Below are positions 51,848-64,000 of a DNA stretch of 64,000 nucleotides, in pieces. Within the stretch, counting starts at the first letter, position 1; each line of letters begins with the position of its first letter. This DNA comes from Frigidibacter mobilis. Its GTDB lineage: Bacteria; Pseudomonadota; Alphaproteobacteria; Rhodobacterales; Rhodobacteraceae. A program made the translations under genes and the position numbers. The notes below the pieces were generated by a model. The model was not told the DNA's origin. It did no database searches and was given only the letters and a program-made list of their open reading frames with translations. The stretch lies in assembly GCF_001620265.1 (NCBI RefSeq), contig NZ_CP012661.1:1116001-1180000 (forward strand). Direction: 5' to 3'.

Positions 51848-52660
51848 ATGAAGCTCCTTTTCCTAGGCGATGTCATGGGCCGCGCGGGGCGTGCGGCCAT
51901 TACCGAACGGCTCCCGGCGCTGCGTGCCGAATGGGGGCTCGATTTCGTCGTGGTCAATGGCGAGAATGCCAGCAGCGGCGTTGGCCTCACCGGCGATCAT
52001 GCCAAGGCGATCCTCGCGGCCGGGGCCGATTGCGTGACGCTGGGCGACCATGCCTTCGACCAGAAGGACATGATGCAGTTCATCGAGCAGGAGCCCCGTG
52101 TCCTGCGCCCGCTGAACTATGCGCGCGAGGCGCCGGGCAAGGGCGCGCGGCTGTTCAACGCCACCCAGGGCCGCAAGGTTCTGGTCACGCAGGTGCTGGG
52201 GCAGGTGTTCATGAAGCGCCCCTTCGACGACCCGTTCTCGGCCATCGACGCGGCCCTGCGTACCCACCCGCTTGGCGGGCTGGCGCAGGCCAGCATCGTC
52301 GATGTCCATGCCGAGGCGACCAGCGAGAAGATGGCGATGGGCCATTGGTGCGATGGCCGCGCCAGCCTGATCGTCGGTACCCATACCCATGTACCCACCG
52401 GCGATGCGCAGATCCTCTCCGCCGGCAGCGCCTACATGACCGATGCCGGGATGTGCGGCGATTACAACTCGGTCATCGGCATGGACAAGGCCGAGCCGAT
52501 GCGCCGCTTCATCACCCAGATGCCGCGCGAGCGTTTCACCCCCGCGGCGGGCGAGGCCACGTTGTCGGGCGTCTATGTCGTCACCGATGATCGCACCGGC
52601 CTGGCCAAGCGCGTGACCCCGATCCGCATCGGCGGGCGGCTGCAAGAGGCACGGCCCTGA
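51848..52660 (+). CDS. YmdB-like metallophosphoesterase (TIGR00282 family)
   Basis: Product of 270 aa. LLFLGDVMGRAGR (first Asp), VVVNGENASSGVGL (Asn-Glu), VTLGDHAFDQKD, and GTHTHVPTGDAQIL (metal histidines) are the YmdB/TIGR00282 set. Family members hydrolyse cyclic nucleotides and influence RNA turnover in Bacillus; the role here is unknown. ATG 51848 is chosen because MKLLFLGDVMG is the family start. A stem-loop follows its stop. Confidence 0.92.
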   Translation: MKLLFLGDVMGRAGRAAITERLPALRAEWGLDFVVVNGENASSGVGLTGDHAKAILAAGADCVTLGDHAFDQKDMMQFIEQEPRVLRPLNYAREAPGKGARLFNATQGRKVLVTQVLGQVFMKRPFDDPFSAIDAALRTHPLGGLAQASIVDVHAEATSEKMAMGHWCDGRASLIVGTHTHVPTGDAQILSAGSAYMTDAGMCGDYNSVIGMDKAEPMRRFITQMPRERFTPAAGEATLSGVYVVTDDRTGLAKRVTPIRIGGRLQEARP

Positions 52661-52666
52661 GCGGGC

Positions 52667-52695
52667 AGCCACTTTTCCATACCAAGAAAGTGGCT
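52667..52695 (+). terminator. Stem-loop after the YmdB-like gene
   Basis: AGCCACTTT and AAAGTGGCT form a perfect 9-bp stem around an 11-base loop, starting six bases after the stop. Likely terminator. Confidence 0.65.
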
Positions 52696-52823
52696 GATGC
52701 CGATTTGTGCGACGGCCGCGCAACGTCCACCCGCCTCTGCAGTCCTGTCAGCCCCGCTGACGCTTGTGCAGATGCAGCACAAGCCGCATAAGGTGGGGGA
52801 AATTTCCCCGCAGGTGCCACCGA

Positions 52824-54602
52824 ATGTTCGACCTTGCCCTGTCCCCGCCGATACCGGCCATTTTGGCGCTGGTGATCGTGTCCGGGATGTTCGTGCTGTT
52901 CGTGACCGAGATCTTCCCGACCGAGGTGGTCGCCATCGCCGGCGCGGCGTTGATGCTGGTGACCGGGCTGCTGCCCTATGACGATGCGGTGGCGGTGTTG
53001 TCCAACACCGCGCCCTGGACCATCGCCTTCATGTTCCTGATTATGGGCGGCCTTGTGCGCACCGGCGCGCTTGACGGCATGACGCGGGTGATCGAGCGAC
53101 ATGCAGGCACCCGGCCAAAGCGCACCATCATGATGCTCTTCGCCTTTGTCGTTGTCGCATCGGGCTTCATGAACAATACCCCAGTGGTGGCGGTGATGAT
53201 CCCCGTGGTGATCCAGATCTCACGCAAGCTGCAGATATCACCCTCCAAGCTGTTGATGCCGCTCAGCTATTTTACCATCCTTGGCGGGATGCTCACCCTG
53301 ATCGGCACCTCGACCAACCTGCTGGTGGACGGGGTGGCGCGCGACCGCGGCCTCGCGCATTTCTCGATCTTCGAGATTGCCCCCTTGGGGATTGCCCTTG
53401 CCGCAACGGGTGCCATGTTCATGGCGCTGTTCGCAGGCAAGCTACTGCCCGACCGCGTCTCGATGAGCGATCTTCTGGCCGGGCGGCGGGCGATGAAGTA
53501 TTTCACCGAAGTGGCGGTGCCCGAGGACAGCGACCTGATCGGCACCCCGGTGCTGGATGTGCCGCTGTTCAAGCGCGAGGGGATCCGGGTCATCGACGTG
53601 CTGCGCGGCGATGCCAGCTTGCGGCGCGACATGGCGCGCGCGGTGCTGGCAGCGGGTGACCGGGTGGTCCTGCGCACCGAGATGGCCGAGCTGCTGGACC
53701 TGCAGCAGAGCAAGAAGCTGCGGCTGGTCGACAAGCTCAGCTCGGTGCAGACCGAAACCGTCGAGGTTCTGATCTCGCCCGGCTGCCGGATGATCGGCCG
53801 CACCCTGGGCGAATTGCGCCTGCGCAGGCGCTACGGGGTCTATACGCTGGCCGCGCATCGACGAAACCAGAATATCGGCCGTCAGCTTGACGATCTGGAA
53901 GTGCGGGTGGGTGACACTCTGCTGCTGGAAGGCGCCGCCGAGGACATCCAGCGCCTGGCGCTGGACATGGAACTGGTGGATGTGTCGCGGCCGACTGCCA
54001 AGCCTTTCCGCCGCCGCAATGCGCCCATTGCCGTCGGCGCGCTGGTCGCGGTGGTGGTGCTGGCGGGCTTGAATGCGGCGCCGATCCTGGCGCTGGCCGC
54101 CGTGGCGGTGGCGGTGATCCTGGTTACCCAGTGCATCGACGCGGATGAGGCTTTTTCCTTCATCGACGGCCGCCTGCTGGCGCTGATCTTCGCCATGCTG
54201 GCGGTGGGCGCAGCCCTGGACCATTCTGGCGCGGTTGCGCTGATCGTCGATGTGGTCGCCCCTCTGCTGAGGGGGCTCTCGCCGTTCTGGACAATCCTGT
54301 GTGTCTATTTCCTGGGGCAGGTGCTGACGGAACTGCTGTCGAACAACGCGGTCGCGGTGATTCTGACCCCGATCGCCATTGAGCTGGCGGCAACGCTGGG
54401 GATGGACCCGCGGCCCTTCGTGGTGGCGGTGATGTTCTCGGCATCGGTGGCTTTTGCCACGCCGATCGGGTATCAGACCAATACGATGGTCTATGGTCCG
54501 GGCGGGTATCGCTTCACCGATTACATGCGCCTTGGCCTGCCGTTGAACATTGTGACCGGGATCGTTGCGTGCCTGCTGATCCCGATCCTGTGGCCGCTGT
54601 AA
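52824..54602 (+). CDS. SLC13/DASS-family permease with two RCK_C domains
   Basis: Product of 592 aa. N-terminal helices, then GFMNNTPVVAVMIPVVIQIS and LGGMLTLIGTSTNLLVDG (sodium/anion binding SNT-like motif). The middle holds two TrkA-C/RCK_C modules (about residues 220-385), followed by C-terminal helices with the second motif ELLSNNAVAVILTPIAIELA and GYQTNTMVYGPGGYRF. Members take up sulfate or dicarboxylates; the RCK_C modules favour an inorganic anion such as sulfate, by inference. MFDLALSPPIPA at 52824 is the chosen start. Confidence 0.92.
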   Translation: MFDLALSPPIPAILALVIVSGMFVLFVTEIFPTEVVAIAGAALMLVTGLLPYDDAVAVLSNTAPWTIAFMFLIMGGLVRTGALDGMTRVIERHAGTRPKRTIMMLFAFVVVASGFMNNTPVVAVMIPVVIQISRKLQISPSKLLMPLSYFTILGGMLTLIGTSTNLLVDGVARDRGLAHFSIFEIAPLGIALAATGAMFMALFAGKLLPDRVSMSDLLAGRRAMKYFTEVAVPEDSDLIGTPVLDVPLFKREGIRVIDVLRGDASLRRDMARAVLAAGDRVVLRTEMAELLDLQQSKKLRLVDKLSSVQTETVEVLISPGCRMIGRTLGELRLRRRYGVYTLAAHRRNQNIGRQLDDLEVRVGDTLLLEGAAEDIQRLALDMELVDVSRPTAKPFRRRNAPIAVGALVAVVVLAGLNAAPILALAAVAVAVILVTQCIDADEAFSFIDGRLLALIFAMLAVGAALDHSGAVALIVDVVAPLLRGLSPFWTILCVYFLGQVLTELLSNNAVAVILTPIAIELAATLGMDPRPFVVAVMFSASVAFATPIGYQTNTMVYGPGGYRFTDYMRLGLPLNIVTGIVACLLIPILWPL

Positions 54603-54608
54603 ATAAGG

Positions 54609-55001
54609 ATGATCCCGATGCGCCGCATTTCCAACTTCGCCTTTCGCCGTGTCGGGCTGCTTGTGCTGCTGCCTGCGCTGGTGCTTGGGACCGCGCTTTC
54701 TGCGGGTTCGTGGCCGGTGCGCGCCGACCGCATCGGGCTGACCTCGCAAAAGCTGACGGTGTGGTTCGCCGATGGCTCGGTCTGCCGCGCCGCGATCCAG
54801 TCCGAAGGCGGGCAGGGCATGTTCACCGACTGCCCGCATCCGGCCCGTTTCGATGTGCGCATAAAGCGCCAGAACTTCCTCGCCCCGGTTCTGGGCGATC
54901 TGGTGGCGCCGCTGGGAACCGTCACCGTGATCTCGGCCGATGGGCGGGCGCAGAAGTTCCTGACCCCCGCCTCGCGGATGCCGGGCTGGAAGCGGGACTG
55001 A
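54609..55001 (+). CDS. Exported or membrane-anchored small hypothetical protein
   Basis: Product of 130 aa. An Arg-rich start and one hydrophobic segment (VGLLVLLPALVLGTALSAG) suggest export or anchoring; the rest is beta-rich with two cysteines (GSVCRAAIQ and FTDCPHPA) able to form a disulfide. No family recognised. It starts six bases after the permease stop with ATAAGG before the ATG, so it is likely co-transcribed with it. An alternative start at 54618 is possible. Confidence 0.75.
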   Translation: MIPMRRISNFAFRRVGLLVLLPALVLGTALSAGSWPVRADRIGLTSQKLTVWFADGSVCRAAIQSEGGQGMFTDCPHPARFDVRIKRQNFLAPVLGDLVAPLGTVTVISADGRAQKFLTPASRMPGWKRD

Positions 55002-55184
55002 CGACCAAGTTCCCGCCCCTGCGTGACATCATCCCCCCGGAGCCGCTGGCAAGCACGAGGCCGTATGAGGCCAGCGCCTGCCGGGCGGGGCGGTCCGGCA
55101 ATCCCCCTTCGCCCCGCCTTGCGGTCTCCCCGTCCACTGGCCTATAGAGGCGCGAGTTTTTCGAAGATAGCGACGGAGAAGGTC

Positions 55185-55925
55185 ATGGCAGGCCATTCGA
55201 AATGGGCGAACATCCAGCACCGCAAGGGGCGGCAGGACAAGCTGCGCTCCAAGCTGTTCTCGAAGCTGGCCAAGGAGATTACCGTGGCCGCCAAGATGGG
55301 CGACCCTGATCCCGACAAGAACCCGCGCCTGCGGCTGGCGGTGAAGGCGGCAAAAGCCGTCTCCTGCCCCAAGGACGTGATCGACCGGGCGATCAAGAAG
55401 TCGATGGGCGGCGATGCCGAGGATTATTCGGAAATCCGCTATGAAGGCTACGGGGTCAACGGCATTGCCATCATCGTCGAGGCGATGACCGACAACCTGA
55501 ACCGCACCGCTTCCAACGTGCGCAGCTATTTCACCAAATGCGGCGGCAACCTCGGTCAGACCGGATCGGTTTCGCACAGCTTCGACCGCGTGGGCGAGAT
55601 CACCTATCCCGCCGCGGCGGGTGACGCCGACACGGTGATGATGGCGGCGCTGGAGGCCGGTGCCGACGACGTGGAAAGCGACGATGACGGCCACTGGATC
55701 TATTGCCAGGTCGAGGCGCTGTCGGAGGTGTCGGACAAGCTGGAGGCGATCCTGGGCGAGTCCTCGGAATCCAAGCTGGTCTGGAAGCCGCAGACCCGCA
55801 CCGAGGTCGACCTCGAAACCGCGCAGAAGCTGATGCGGCTGATCGACATGCTGGAAGAGGATGACGATGTGCAGGAAGTGACGCACAACTTCGACATCCC
55901 CGAGGATGTTGCCGCGCAGCTCTGA
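55185..55925 (+). CDS. yebC: YebC/PmpR family regulator or translation factor
   Basis: Product of 246 aa. [28 protein letters not shown] is the unmistakable family start; [43 protein letters not shown] and the C-terminal [21 protein letters not shown] complete it. YebC proteins bind DNA in some reports and act in translation of proline-rich stretches in others. GGAGAAGG precedes the ATG. A repeat element follows the stop. Confidence 0.96.
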   Translation: MAGHSKWANIQHRKGRQDKLRSKLFSKLAKEITVAAKMGDPDPDKNPRLRLAVKAAKAVSCPKDVIDRAIKKSMGGDAEDYSEIRYEGYGVNGIAIIVEAMTDNLNRTASNVRSYFTKCGGNLGQTGSVSHSFDRVGEITYPAAAGDADTVMMAALEAGADDVESDDDGHWIYCQVEALSEVSDKLEAILGESSESKLVWKPQTRTEVDLETAQKLMRLIDMLEEDDDVQEVTHNFDIPEDVAAQL

Positions 55926-55938
55926 TCCTTGACCGGGC

Positions 55939-56003
55939 AGGGGGGCGCTGCCCCCCGTCGCCTGCGGCGACTCCCCCCGGGATATTTGGAACAAGGCAAA
56001 GGG
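55939..56003 (+). repeat. GATATTT two-hairpin repeat, copy E
   Basis: Begins 14 bases after the yebC stop: GGGGGG-CGCTG-CCCCCC, then GTCGCC-TGC-GGCGAC, then TCCCCCCGGGATATTTGGAAC and ACAAGGCAAAGG. The first hairpin is identical to copy C, while the second differs in both arms but still pairs. Confidence 0.8.
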
Positions 56004-56030
56004 GCCCGGGGCGGGGGCCATGTGGCGGAT

Positions 56031-56051
56031 CGTATGTATGAAATACATACG
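56031..56051. other. ATACAT palindrome downstream of ldh
   Basis: CGTATGTAT-GAA-ATACATACG is a perfect 9-bp inverted repeat in AT-rich context. It is followed by GGGTTCTG (56051-56058) pairing with CAGAACCC overlapping the ldh stop. It probably ends the ldh transcript, or is an operator-like site. Confidence 0.5.
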
Positions 56052-56077
56052 GGTTCTGTATGGGGTCTGTATCGACC

Positions 56078-58365
<2,288 letters not shown>

Positions 58366-58366
58366 C

Positions 58367-59491
58367 ATGGCCCGTACAGCGACACTGCCGCCCCTGCTGC
58401 TGATCGCGGCCGGGGGCACCGGCGGGCATATGTTTCCCGCACAGGCCTTGGCCGAAGAGATGCTGGCGCGCGGCTGGCGGGTGACGCTGTCCACCGATGA
58501 GCGCGGCGCGCGCTATGCGGGCGGGTTCCCCAAGGCAGTGCAGATTCAGCAGGTCGCCTCGGCCACCTTCGCGCGCGGCGGGGCACTGGCCAAGCTCGGC
58601 ACGCCGCTGAAGATCGGCGCAGGGGTTCTGGCGGCGGTGCGGGCCATGCGCCGCGACCGGCCGGCAGTGGTGGTGGGCTTTGGCGGCTATCCGTCGATCC
58701 CGGCGCTGGCGGGAGCGGTGCTGCTGCGCCTGCCGCGGATGATCCATGAACAGAATGGCATCCTGGGCAAGGTGAACCGGGTCTTTGCGACCCGTGTCGA
58801 TGCCTTTGCCTGCGGCACCTGGCCGACCGACCTGCCAGAAGGCGTGGCCGGCACCCCCATCGGCAACCCGGTGCGCGCGGCGGTGCTGGAGAGGGCGGGC
58901 GCTCCCTTCATTCCGCCGGGGGACTATCCGCTGAGCGTGCTGGCCATCGGCGGCAGCCAGGGCGCGCGGATCCTGTCCGACATGGTGCCCGCCGCGCTGG
59001 CCTCGTTGCCCGATGGCTTGCGCAGCCGCCTGCGCGTGTCGCACCAGGCCCGGGCCGAGGATATGGCCCGGGTGACGGCGGCCTATGCCGAGGCCGGGAT
59101 CGACGCCGACGTGCAGCCCTTCTTCACCGACATCCCCCGCCGCCTGTCCGAGGCGCAGCTGGTGATCTCGCGCTCCGGTGCCTCCTCGGTTGCCGATATC
59201 TCGGTGATCGGGCGCCCGTCGATCCTGATCCCCTTCGCAGCCGCCGCGGGCGATCACCAGACCGCCAATGCCCGCGGGCTGGTCGAGGCGGGGGCGGCCA
59301 TCCTGGTGCCGGAATCCCGCGCGACCCCGGCTTCCCTTGCGGAACAGATCTCACTGGTGCTGGACAATCCTGCCGCAGCGCAGCAAATGGCGCGGGCCGC
59401 GCTATCCTGCGGCATTCCTGACGCGGCGGAGCGGCTTGCAGCCCTGGTCGAGACCGTCGCCACGACCACGAACAAGAAAGCCCAGACATGA
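58367..59491 (+). CDS. murG: UDP-GlcNAc:undecaprenyl-PP-MurNAc-pentapeptide GlcNAc transferase
   Basis: Adds GlcNAc to lipid I to make lipid II at the inner membrane (374 aa). [22 protein letters not shown] is the N-terminal glycine loop, [15 protein letters not shown] and [14 protein letters not shown] follow, and the C-terminal UDP-GlcNAc site includes [42 protein letters not shown] and DHQTANAR. Overlaps murC by four bases (ATGA). Confidence 0.97.
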   Translation: MARTATLPPLLLIAAGGTGGHMFPAQALAEEMLARGWRVTLSTDERGARYAGGFPKAVQIQQVASATFARGGALAKLGTPLKIGAGVLAAVRAMRRDRPAVVVGFGGYPSIPALAGAVLLRLPRMIHEQNGILGKVNRVFATRVDAFACGTWPTDLPEGVAGTPIGNPVRAAVLERAGAPFIPPGDYPLSVLAIGGSQGARILSDMVPAALASLPDGLRSRLRVSHQARAEDMARVTAAYAEAGIDADVQPFFTDIPRRLSEAQLVISRSGASSVADISVIGRPSILIPFAAAAGDHQTANARGLVEAGAAILVPESRATPASLAEQISLVLDNPAAAQQMARAALSCGIPDAAERLAALVETVATTTNKKAQT

Positions 59492-60906
59492 ACGCTGCCA
59501 CCAAACTTCCCGGCGAACTCGGGCCGATCCACTTTGTCGGGATCGGCGGCATCGGCATGTCGGGCATTGCCGAGGTGCTGATGACCCTTGGCTACCGGGT
59601 GCAGGGGTCGGACCTGAAGGCCAGCAAGATCACCGAGCGGCTGGTGGGCCTTGGCGCGACCTTCTTCGAGGGCCAGCGCCGCGAGAACGTGGCCGATGCG
59701 GCCGTGGTGGTGGTGTCCTCGGCGATCCGGCCCGACAACCCGGAACTGGTCGAGGCGCGGCGGCGCAAGCTCCCGGTGGTGCGCCGGGCCGAGATGCTGG
59801 CGGAGCTGATGCGCCTGCGCTCGAACATCGCCATTGCCGGCACGCATGGCAAGACCACGACCACGACGATGGTTGCCGCGCTGCTGGACAAGGGCGGCAT
59901 GGACCCGACCGTCATCAATGGCGGCGTGATCCATGCCTATGGCTCCAACGCGCGGGCCGGGGCGGGCGAGTGGATGGTGGTCGAGGCGGATGAGAGCGAC
60001 GGCAGCTTCAACCGCTTGCCCGCCACCATCGCCATCGTCACCAATATCGACCCCGAGCATATGGAGCACTGGGGCAGCTTCGACGCGTTGCGCAAAGGCT
60101 TCTACGACTTCGTCACCAACATCCCGTTCTATGGGCTGGCCGTCTGCTGCACCGACCATGCCGAGGTTCAGGCGCTGGTGGGCCGCGTGGCGGATCGCCG
60201 CATCGTGACCTTCGGCTTCAACGCGCAGGCCGATGTGCGCGCGGTGAACCTGCGCTATCAGGCAGGCGTGGCGCATTTCGACATTGCCCTGCAGAACGAG
60301 GATCAGGTGATCGAGGGCTGCACCCTGCCGATGCCCGGGGATCACAACGTCTCGAATGCGCTGGCGGCGGTGGCGGTGGCCCGGCATCTGGGGATCAAGA
60401 AGGACGAGATCCGCGCGGCGCTGGCCAGCTTCGGCGGCGTCAACCGGCGCTTCACCAAGGTCGGGGAGGTGCTTGGCGGCGTCACCATCATCGACGATTA
60501 CGGCCACCACCCGGTCGAGATTGCAGCGGTGCTGAAGGCGGCGCGGCAGGCGGTTGCCTCCAACCCCGGCGCGCGGGTGATCGCGGTGCATCAGCCGCAT
60601 CGCTACACCCGCCTTCATGCGCTGTTCGAGGATTTCTGCACCTGCTTCAACGATGCCGATGTGGTCGCCATCGCCGAGGTCTATGCCGCGGGCGAAGACC
60701 CGATCCCCGGTGCCAGCCGCGATGACCTTGTCGCCGGGCTGATTGCTCACGGCCATCGCCACGCCCGCGCCATCCTGTCGGAGGAAGATCTGGGGCGGCT
60801 GGTGCGCGAGCAGGCGCGGCCGGGTGATATCGTCGTCTGCCTGGGCGCCGGCACCATCTCGGCCTGGGCAAATGCGCTGCCGGTGCGGCTGGCAGGGGCG
60901 GGCTGA
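59488..60906 (+). CDS. murC: UDP-N-acetylmuramate-L-alanine ligase
   Basis: First amino acid addition in peptidoglycan precursor synthesis, cytoplasmic, 472 aa. [41 protein letters not shown] (ATP loop), [45 protein letters not shown] and [20 protein letters not shown] are all Mur-ligase signatures. The stop shares one base with the DUF2484 start. Confidence 0.97.
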   Translation: MNAATKLPGELGPIHFVGIGGIGMSGIAEVLMTLGYRVQGSDLKASKITERLVGLGATFFEGQRRENVADAAVVVVSSAIRPDNPELVEARRRKLPVVRRAEMLAELMRLRSNIAIAGTHGKTTTTTMVAALLDKGGMDPTVINGGVIHAYGSNARAGAGEWMVVEADESDGSFNRLPATIAIVTNIDPEHMEHWGSFDALRKGFYDFVTNIPFYGLAVCCTDHAEVQALVGRVADRRIVTFGFNAQADVRAVNLRYQAGVAHFDIALQNEDQVIEGCTLPMPGDHNVSNALAAVAVARHLGIKKDEIRAALASFGGVNRRFTKVGEVLGGVTIIDDYGHHPVEIAAVLKAARQAVASNPGARVIAVHQPHRYTRLHALFEDFCTCFNDADVVAIAEVYAAGEDPIPGASRDDLVAGLIAHGHRHARAILSEEDLGRLVREQARPGDIVVCLGAGTISAWANALPVRLAGAG

Positions 60907-61190
60907 TGGCGGGCGCGATCTGCCTTGCGCTTGTGCTGGTCTGGACGGCGGCCGCGAATGTGCCGCTGCTGGTGGAGGATCGCCAGCGCCGGGCGGCCGG
61001 ATATACGCTGGTGCTGCTGGGGGTGCCGATCCTGGGCTATGTCACCTGGCAGGCCGGCCCGGTCTGGGGATTGAGCCTGCTGGCCCTGGGCGGGCTGCTG
61101 CTGCGCTGGCCGCCGCTGATGCTGGGACGGGCGCTGTTGCATCCGGGGCGGGGGCGGGGCAACAAGGGCCTGTCCGGTCCGGCCGAGTGA
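60906..61190 (+). CDS. DUF2484 family small membrane protein
   Basis: Product of 94 aa with about three hydrophobic segments ([51 protein letters not shown]). DUF2484 is a Rhodobacteraceae family placed between murC and murB. Its constant position suggests an envelope or division role, not demonstrated. It starts at the last base of murC and ends about 30 bases before murB. Confidence 0.85.
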   Translation: MAGAICLALVLVWTAAANVPLLVEDRQRRAAGYTLVLLGVPILGYVTWQAGPVWGLSLLALGGLLLRWPPLMLGRALLHPGRGRGNKGLSGPAE

Positions 61191-61219
61191 GCCGCCCCCT
61201 TCTGAATGAGCCTGCCCCC

Positions 61220-62146
61220 ATGCCCGTCTTTCCCGATGACATCCCCGTCCGCGGCACGCTGACGCCGAACCGTTCGCTGGCAGACCTGACATGGCTGCGC
61301 GTCGGCGGCCCGGCCGACTGGCTGTTCCAACCTGCGGATGAGGAAGACCTTGCGCAGTTTCTGGCGGCGCTTGGCCCGGCGGTGCCGGTGTTCCCGATGG
61401 GCGTGGGGTCCAACCTGATCGTGCGCGATGGCGGGTTGCGCGCGGTGGTGATCCGCCTTGGCCGCGGCTTCAACGGTATCTGCGTGCAGGACGGGCAGGT
61501 GACGGCGGGGGCTGCCGCGCTCGATGCCCATGTCGCGCGCCGCAGCGCCGAGGCGGGGCTGGACCTGACCTTCCTGCGCACCATCCCCGGCAGCATCGGC
61601 GGCGCGGTGCGGATGAATGCGGGTTGCTATGGCAGCTATGTCGCCGATCACCTGATCTCGGCCCGCGTCATCACCCGCAGCGGCGAGGCCGTGACGCTGT
61701 CCGCTGCCGACCTGCGCTTCGGCTATCGCCAGTCGCATCTGCCGGAGGGCTGGGTGCTCGTGGAGGCGACCTTCGCCGCCCCTGCGGGCGATCCCGAAAC
61801 GCTGGCGGCGCGGATGGACGAACAGCTTGCCCGCCGCGATGCCAGCCAGCCGGTCAAGGACCGCAGCGCCGGATCGACCTTTCGCAACCCCGCCGGGTTT
61901 TCGTCGACCGGGCGGGCGGATGACGTGCATGACCTCAAGGCCTGGAAGGTGATCGACGAGGCCGGCCTGCGCGGCGCGCGGCTTGGCGGCGCGCAGATGT
62001 CCGAGAAACATCCCAATTTCCTCATCAATGCCGGGGGCGCCACAGCCGCCGATCTGGAGGGCCTGGGCGAGGAGGTGCGCAAAAAGGTTTTGCAGCACTC
62101 GGGAATTTCGCTAGAGTGGGAAATCATGCGTATCGGGGAACCGTAA
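61220..62146 (+). CDS. murB: UDP-N-acetylenolpyruvoylglucosamine reductase
   Basis: FAD enzyme (308 aa) making UDP-MurNAc. [46 protein letters not shown] (FAD binding), [33 protein letters not shown] (catalytic Ser in the GSTF region) and [28 protein letters not shown] are family signatures. The type I layout is complete. A 96-bp gap, with a hairpin, separates it from ddl. Confidence 0.96.
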   Translation: MPVFPDDIPVRGTLTPNRSLADLTWLRVGGPADWLFQPADEEDLAQFLAALGPAVPVFPMGVGSNLIVRDGGLRAVVIRLGRGFNGICVQDGQVTAGAAALDAHVARRSAEAGLDLTFLRTIPGSIGGAVRMNAGCYGSYVADHLISARVITRSGEAVTLSAADLRFGYRQSHLPEGWVLVEATFAAPAGDPETLAARMDEQLARRDASQPVKDRSAGSTFRNPAGFSSTGRADDVHDLKAWKVIDEAGLRGARLGGAQMSEKHPNFLINAGGATAADLEGLGEEVRKKVLQHSGISLEWEIMRIGEP

Positions 62147-62202
62147 CGCGGGGGCGCGGCATTCAGGCAAGGGCCGTGTCATATAAAAACGAATAATATC
62201 AA

Positions 62203-62220
62203 GGGATCGCCAAAGATCCC
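62203..62220 (+). promoter_or_regulatory. Hairpin in the murB-ddl gap
   Basis: GGGATC-GCCAAA-GATCCC lies just ahead of the ddl start region, after an AT-rich TATAAAAACGAATAATATC. The AT-rich part may be an internal promoter, and the hairpin might modulate ddl translation. Confidence 0.4.
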
Positions 62221-62242
62221 GGAAATGGCGAACGTGGCGGGT

Positions 62243-63157
62243 ATGTCGAGCAGGACAACCCCCAAGGTGGCGGTACTGATGGGCGGACCCTCGGCCGAGC
62301 GCGAGGTGTCCCTGTCCTCGGGGCGTGAATGCGCAGCCGCACTGCGGGTGGCAGGGTTTGAGGTGGTCGAGCTTGATGCCGGCCGCGACCTTCCCGCACG
62401 GCTGACCGAGATTGCCCCCGACGTGGTGTTCAATGCCCTGCATGGCCGCTGGGGCGAAGATGGCTGCGTGCAGGGGATGATGGAATGGCTGGGCCTGCCC
62501 TACACGCATTCGGGCGTGCTCGCCTCGTCGATGGCGATGGACAAGACCCGCGCCAAGGCCGCCTTCCGCGCCGCCGGACTGCCGGTGGTGGAGAGCGTGC
62601 TGGCGAGCAAGGCCGAGGCGATGGCCGCGCATGTGCTGCCCGCTCCCTATGTGGTCAAGCCCAACAACGAAGGATCGTCCGTTGGCATCTACATCGTTCA
62701 TGCCGATGCCAATAGCCCGCCGCAGCTGTCGGCCGAGATGCCCGAAACGGTGATGGTCGAGACCTACGCCCCAGGGCGCGAGCTGACCTGCGCGGTGCTG
62801 GGAGACCGGGCGCTTTGCGTGACCGAGATCGTGACCTCGGGCTGGTACGACTATCACGCGAAATACGCGCCGGGTGGGTCCACCCATATCCTGCCCGCCG
62901 ATCTGCCGGACGAGATCACTGATGCCTGCCTCGACTACGCTCTGCGGGCCCATCGCGCGCTTGGCTGCCGCGGCATGTCGCGCACCGATCTGCGGTGGGA
63001 TCCCGCGCGCGGGCTCGCGGGCCTTGTGCTGTTGGAAACCAACACTCAGCCGGGGATGACGCCGACCTCGCTGGCGCCCGAGCAGGCGCAGCATCAGGGA
63101 ATCAGCTTCCCCGAGCTGTGCCGCTGGCTGGTGGAGGATGCCTCGTGCAACAGGTAG
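62243..63157 (+). CDS. ddl: D-alanine-D-alanine ligase
   Basis: ATP-grasp enzyme (304 aa) making D-Ala-D-Ala for peptidoglycan. [20 protein letters not shown] is the N-terminal signature; [63 protein letters not shown] and [20 protein letters not shown] follow. I prefer ATG 62243 ([11 protein letters not shown]); an in-frame ATG at 62225 adds six residues. The 3' end overlaps ftsQ by 13 bases. Confidence 0.95.
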   Translation: MSSRTTPKVAVLMGGPSAEREVSLSSGRECAAALRVAGFEVVELDAGRDLPARLTEIAPDVVFNALHGRWGEDGCVQGMMEWLGLPYTHSGVLASSMAMDKTRAKAAFRAAGLPVVESVLASKAEAMAAHVLPAPYVVKPNNEGSSVGIYIVHADANSPPQLSAEMPETVMVETYAPGRELTCAVLGDRALCVTEIVTSGWYDYHAKYAPGGSTHILPADLPDEITDACLDYALRAHRALGCRGMSRTDLRWDPARGLAGLVLLETNTQPGMTPTSLAPEQAQHQGISFPELCRWLVEDASCNR

Positions 63158-64000
63158 CCACCCCCCTGCGCCGCGATCCCGCGCCCAGCCGAGCCGCCTA
63201 CCGGATGCACCGGCTGTGGCTGACGCCGGTGTTCCGCGCGCTGCTGCGCGTCGGGCTGCCGGCCTTCGTGGTGACGATGAGCATCGGCCTCTACCTGTCC
63301 GACGATGCCCGCCGCGCCGCGCTTGGCGACAAGGTCGCGTCGGTGACCCGCTCGGTTCAGGAGCGCCCGGAATTCATGGTCACGCTGATGGCGGTCGACG
63401 GCGCATCGGAGCCGCTGGCCGCCGCCATTCGCAACCTGGTGGTGGTGGAATTCCCGGTCTCGTCCTTCTCGCTCGACCTTGAGGCGATGCGGGCGCAAAT
63501 CGAGTCCATCGACGCGGTGAAATCGGCCGAGTTGCGCATCCGTGCCGGCGGCATCTTGCAGGTCGATGTGACGGAGCGTGAACCGGCGATGGTCTGGCGC
63601 TCTGCGCAGGGCCTGTATCTGCTGGATGACACTGGCCACCGCATCGCCGGGCTGACGGTGCGCGACGCACGCCCCGATCTGACGCTGATCGCGGGCGAGG
63701 GGGCGGACAGGGCCGTGCCCGAGGCGCTGGCGCTGATGGCGGCGGCGGGGCCGATTGCCGGGCGGGTCCGCGGCCTGGTGCGGATGGGCGAGCGGCGGTG
63801 GGATCTGGTGTTGGACCGCGAGCAGCGCATCCAGCTGCCCGAGGAGGAGCCGGTGGTGGCGCTGGAGCGTGTAATCGCGCTGGATCAGGCTGAGGATATC
63901 CTGGAGCGCGACCTTACAGTGGTGGACATGCGCAACACGCAGCGCCCGACGCTGCGGCTGGCGGGCGATGCGCTGGCCCGGCTGCGGGGCGACAGGCCCG
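63145..64000 (+). CDS. ftsQ: Cell division protein FtsQ (partial, 3' end cut)
   Basis: Starts at GTG 63145 inside the ddl 3' end. A short basic cytoplasmic tail precedes one membrane segment ([20 protein letters not shown]). Then comes a POTRA domain ([14 protein letters not shown]...[49 protein letters not shown]) and the FtsQ beta domain ([15 protein letters not shown]). About 285 residues are visible and the gene runs off the window. It recruits FtsB/FtsL in the divisome. Confidence 0.94.
   Translation, partial: MQQVATPLRRDPAPSRAAYRMHRLWLTPVFRALLRVGLPAFVVTMSIGLYLSDDARRAALGDKVASVTRSVQERPEFMVTLMAVDGASEPLAAAIRNLVVVEFPVSSFSLDLEAMRAQIESIDAVKSAELRIRAGGILQVDVTEREPAMVWRSAQGLYLLDDTGHRIAGLTVRDARPDLTLIAGEGADRAVPEALALMAAAGPIAGRVRGLVRMGERRWDLVLDREQRIQLPEEEPVVALERVIALDQAEDILERDLTVVDMRNTQRPTLRLAGDALARLRGDRP

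Overview
The window is a contiguous piece of chromosome from an alphaproteobacterium, most likely a member of the Rhodobacteraceae/Paracoccaceae. Evidence: high G+C throughout, a GcrA cell-cycle regulator, the small lineage proteins DUF1467, DUF2484 and DUF6455, an alphaproteobacterial ftsW-murG-murC-murB-ddl-ftsQ order, and GC-rich repeats placed just behind stop codons. I saw no rRNA, tRNA, CRISPR array, prophage or insertion sequence. Both ends cut genes (znuB at the left, ftsQ at the right).

Region by region. (1) 1-4048 is a zinc-starvation island. A perfect 17-bp Zur-type palindrome (2889-2905) lies between a COG0523 metallochaperone GTPase and a divergent operon of a HisI paralogue, a GNAT domain fused to a Zur-like repressor, a 33-residue membrane peptide, and the znuC/znuB zinc ABC transporter. 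(2) 4298-7187 holds guanine deaminase and a MocR-type regulator. (3) 7433-13945 is a complete eight-gene Nit1C-type cluster: Sll0783/MSMEG_0572 protein, nitrilase, radical SAM, GNAT, AIR-synthase-like, MSMEG_0570, flavoprotein and an LnmK/Pnap_2097-like protein. It is tightly coupled and divergent from the MocR regulator. Related clusters elsewhere are linked to cyanide assimilation and nitrogen starvation. (4) 14213-23865 carries carB, a frameshifted GT87-like membrane protein, aspS with a low-GC in-frame insert, and a DUF1800/DUF1501 pair. (5) 24054-35443 is mixed housekeeping and accessory genes, including a response regulator with a ten-base C tract, methylmalonyl-CoA epimerase, an HDAC-like/nitroreductase/EI24/NYN operon, and an SbcD-like/SbcC-like DNA repair pair whose second gene is frameshifted. 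(6) 35627-40747 covers dadA, glpD, glpK and sodC. (7) 41044-55925 holds an M48 lipoprotein, tandem DUF6455 genes, rimO, gcrA, argF, argD, rlmJ, the divergent efp/epmA pair, a YmdB-like phosphoesterase, an SLC13 permease and yebC. (8) 56078-64000 holds L-lactate dehydrogenase and then the cell-wall/division cluster.

Three themes cut across the window. First, three reading frames (hisI start, GT87-like, SbcC-like) are each broken by exactly one base in a G/C homopolymer, which points to sequencing error or recent decay. Second, a two-hairpin repeat ending in GATATTT recurs behind stop codons, and its second stem shows covariation between copies. Third, the response-regulator gene combines a slippery C10 tract with a degenerate downstream copy of its own 3' end.
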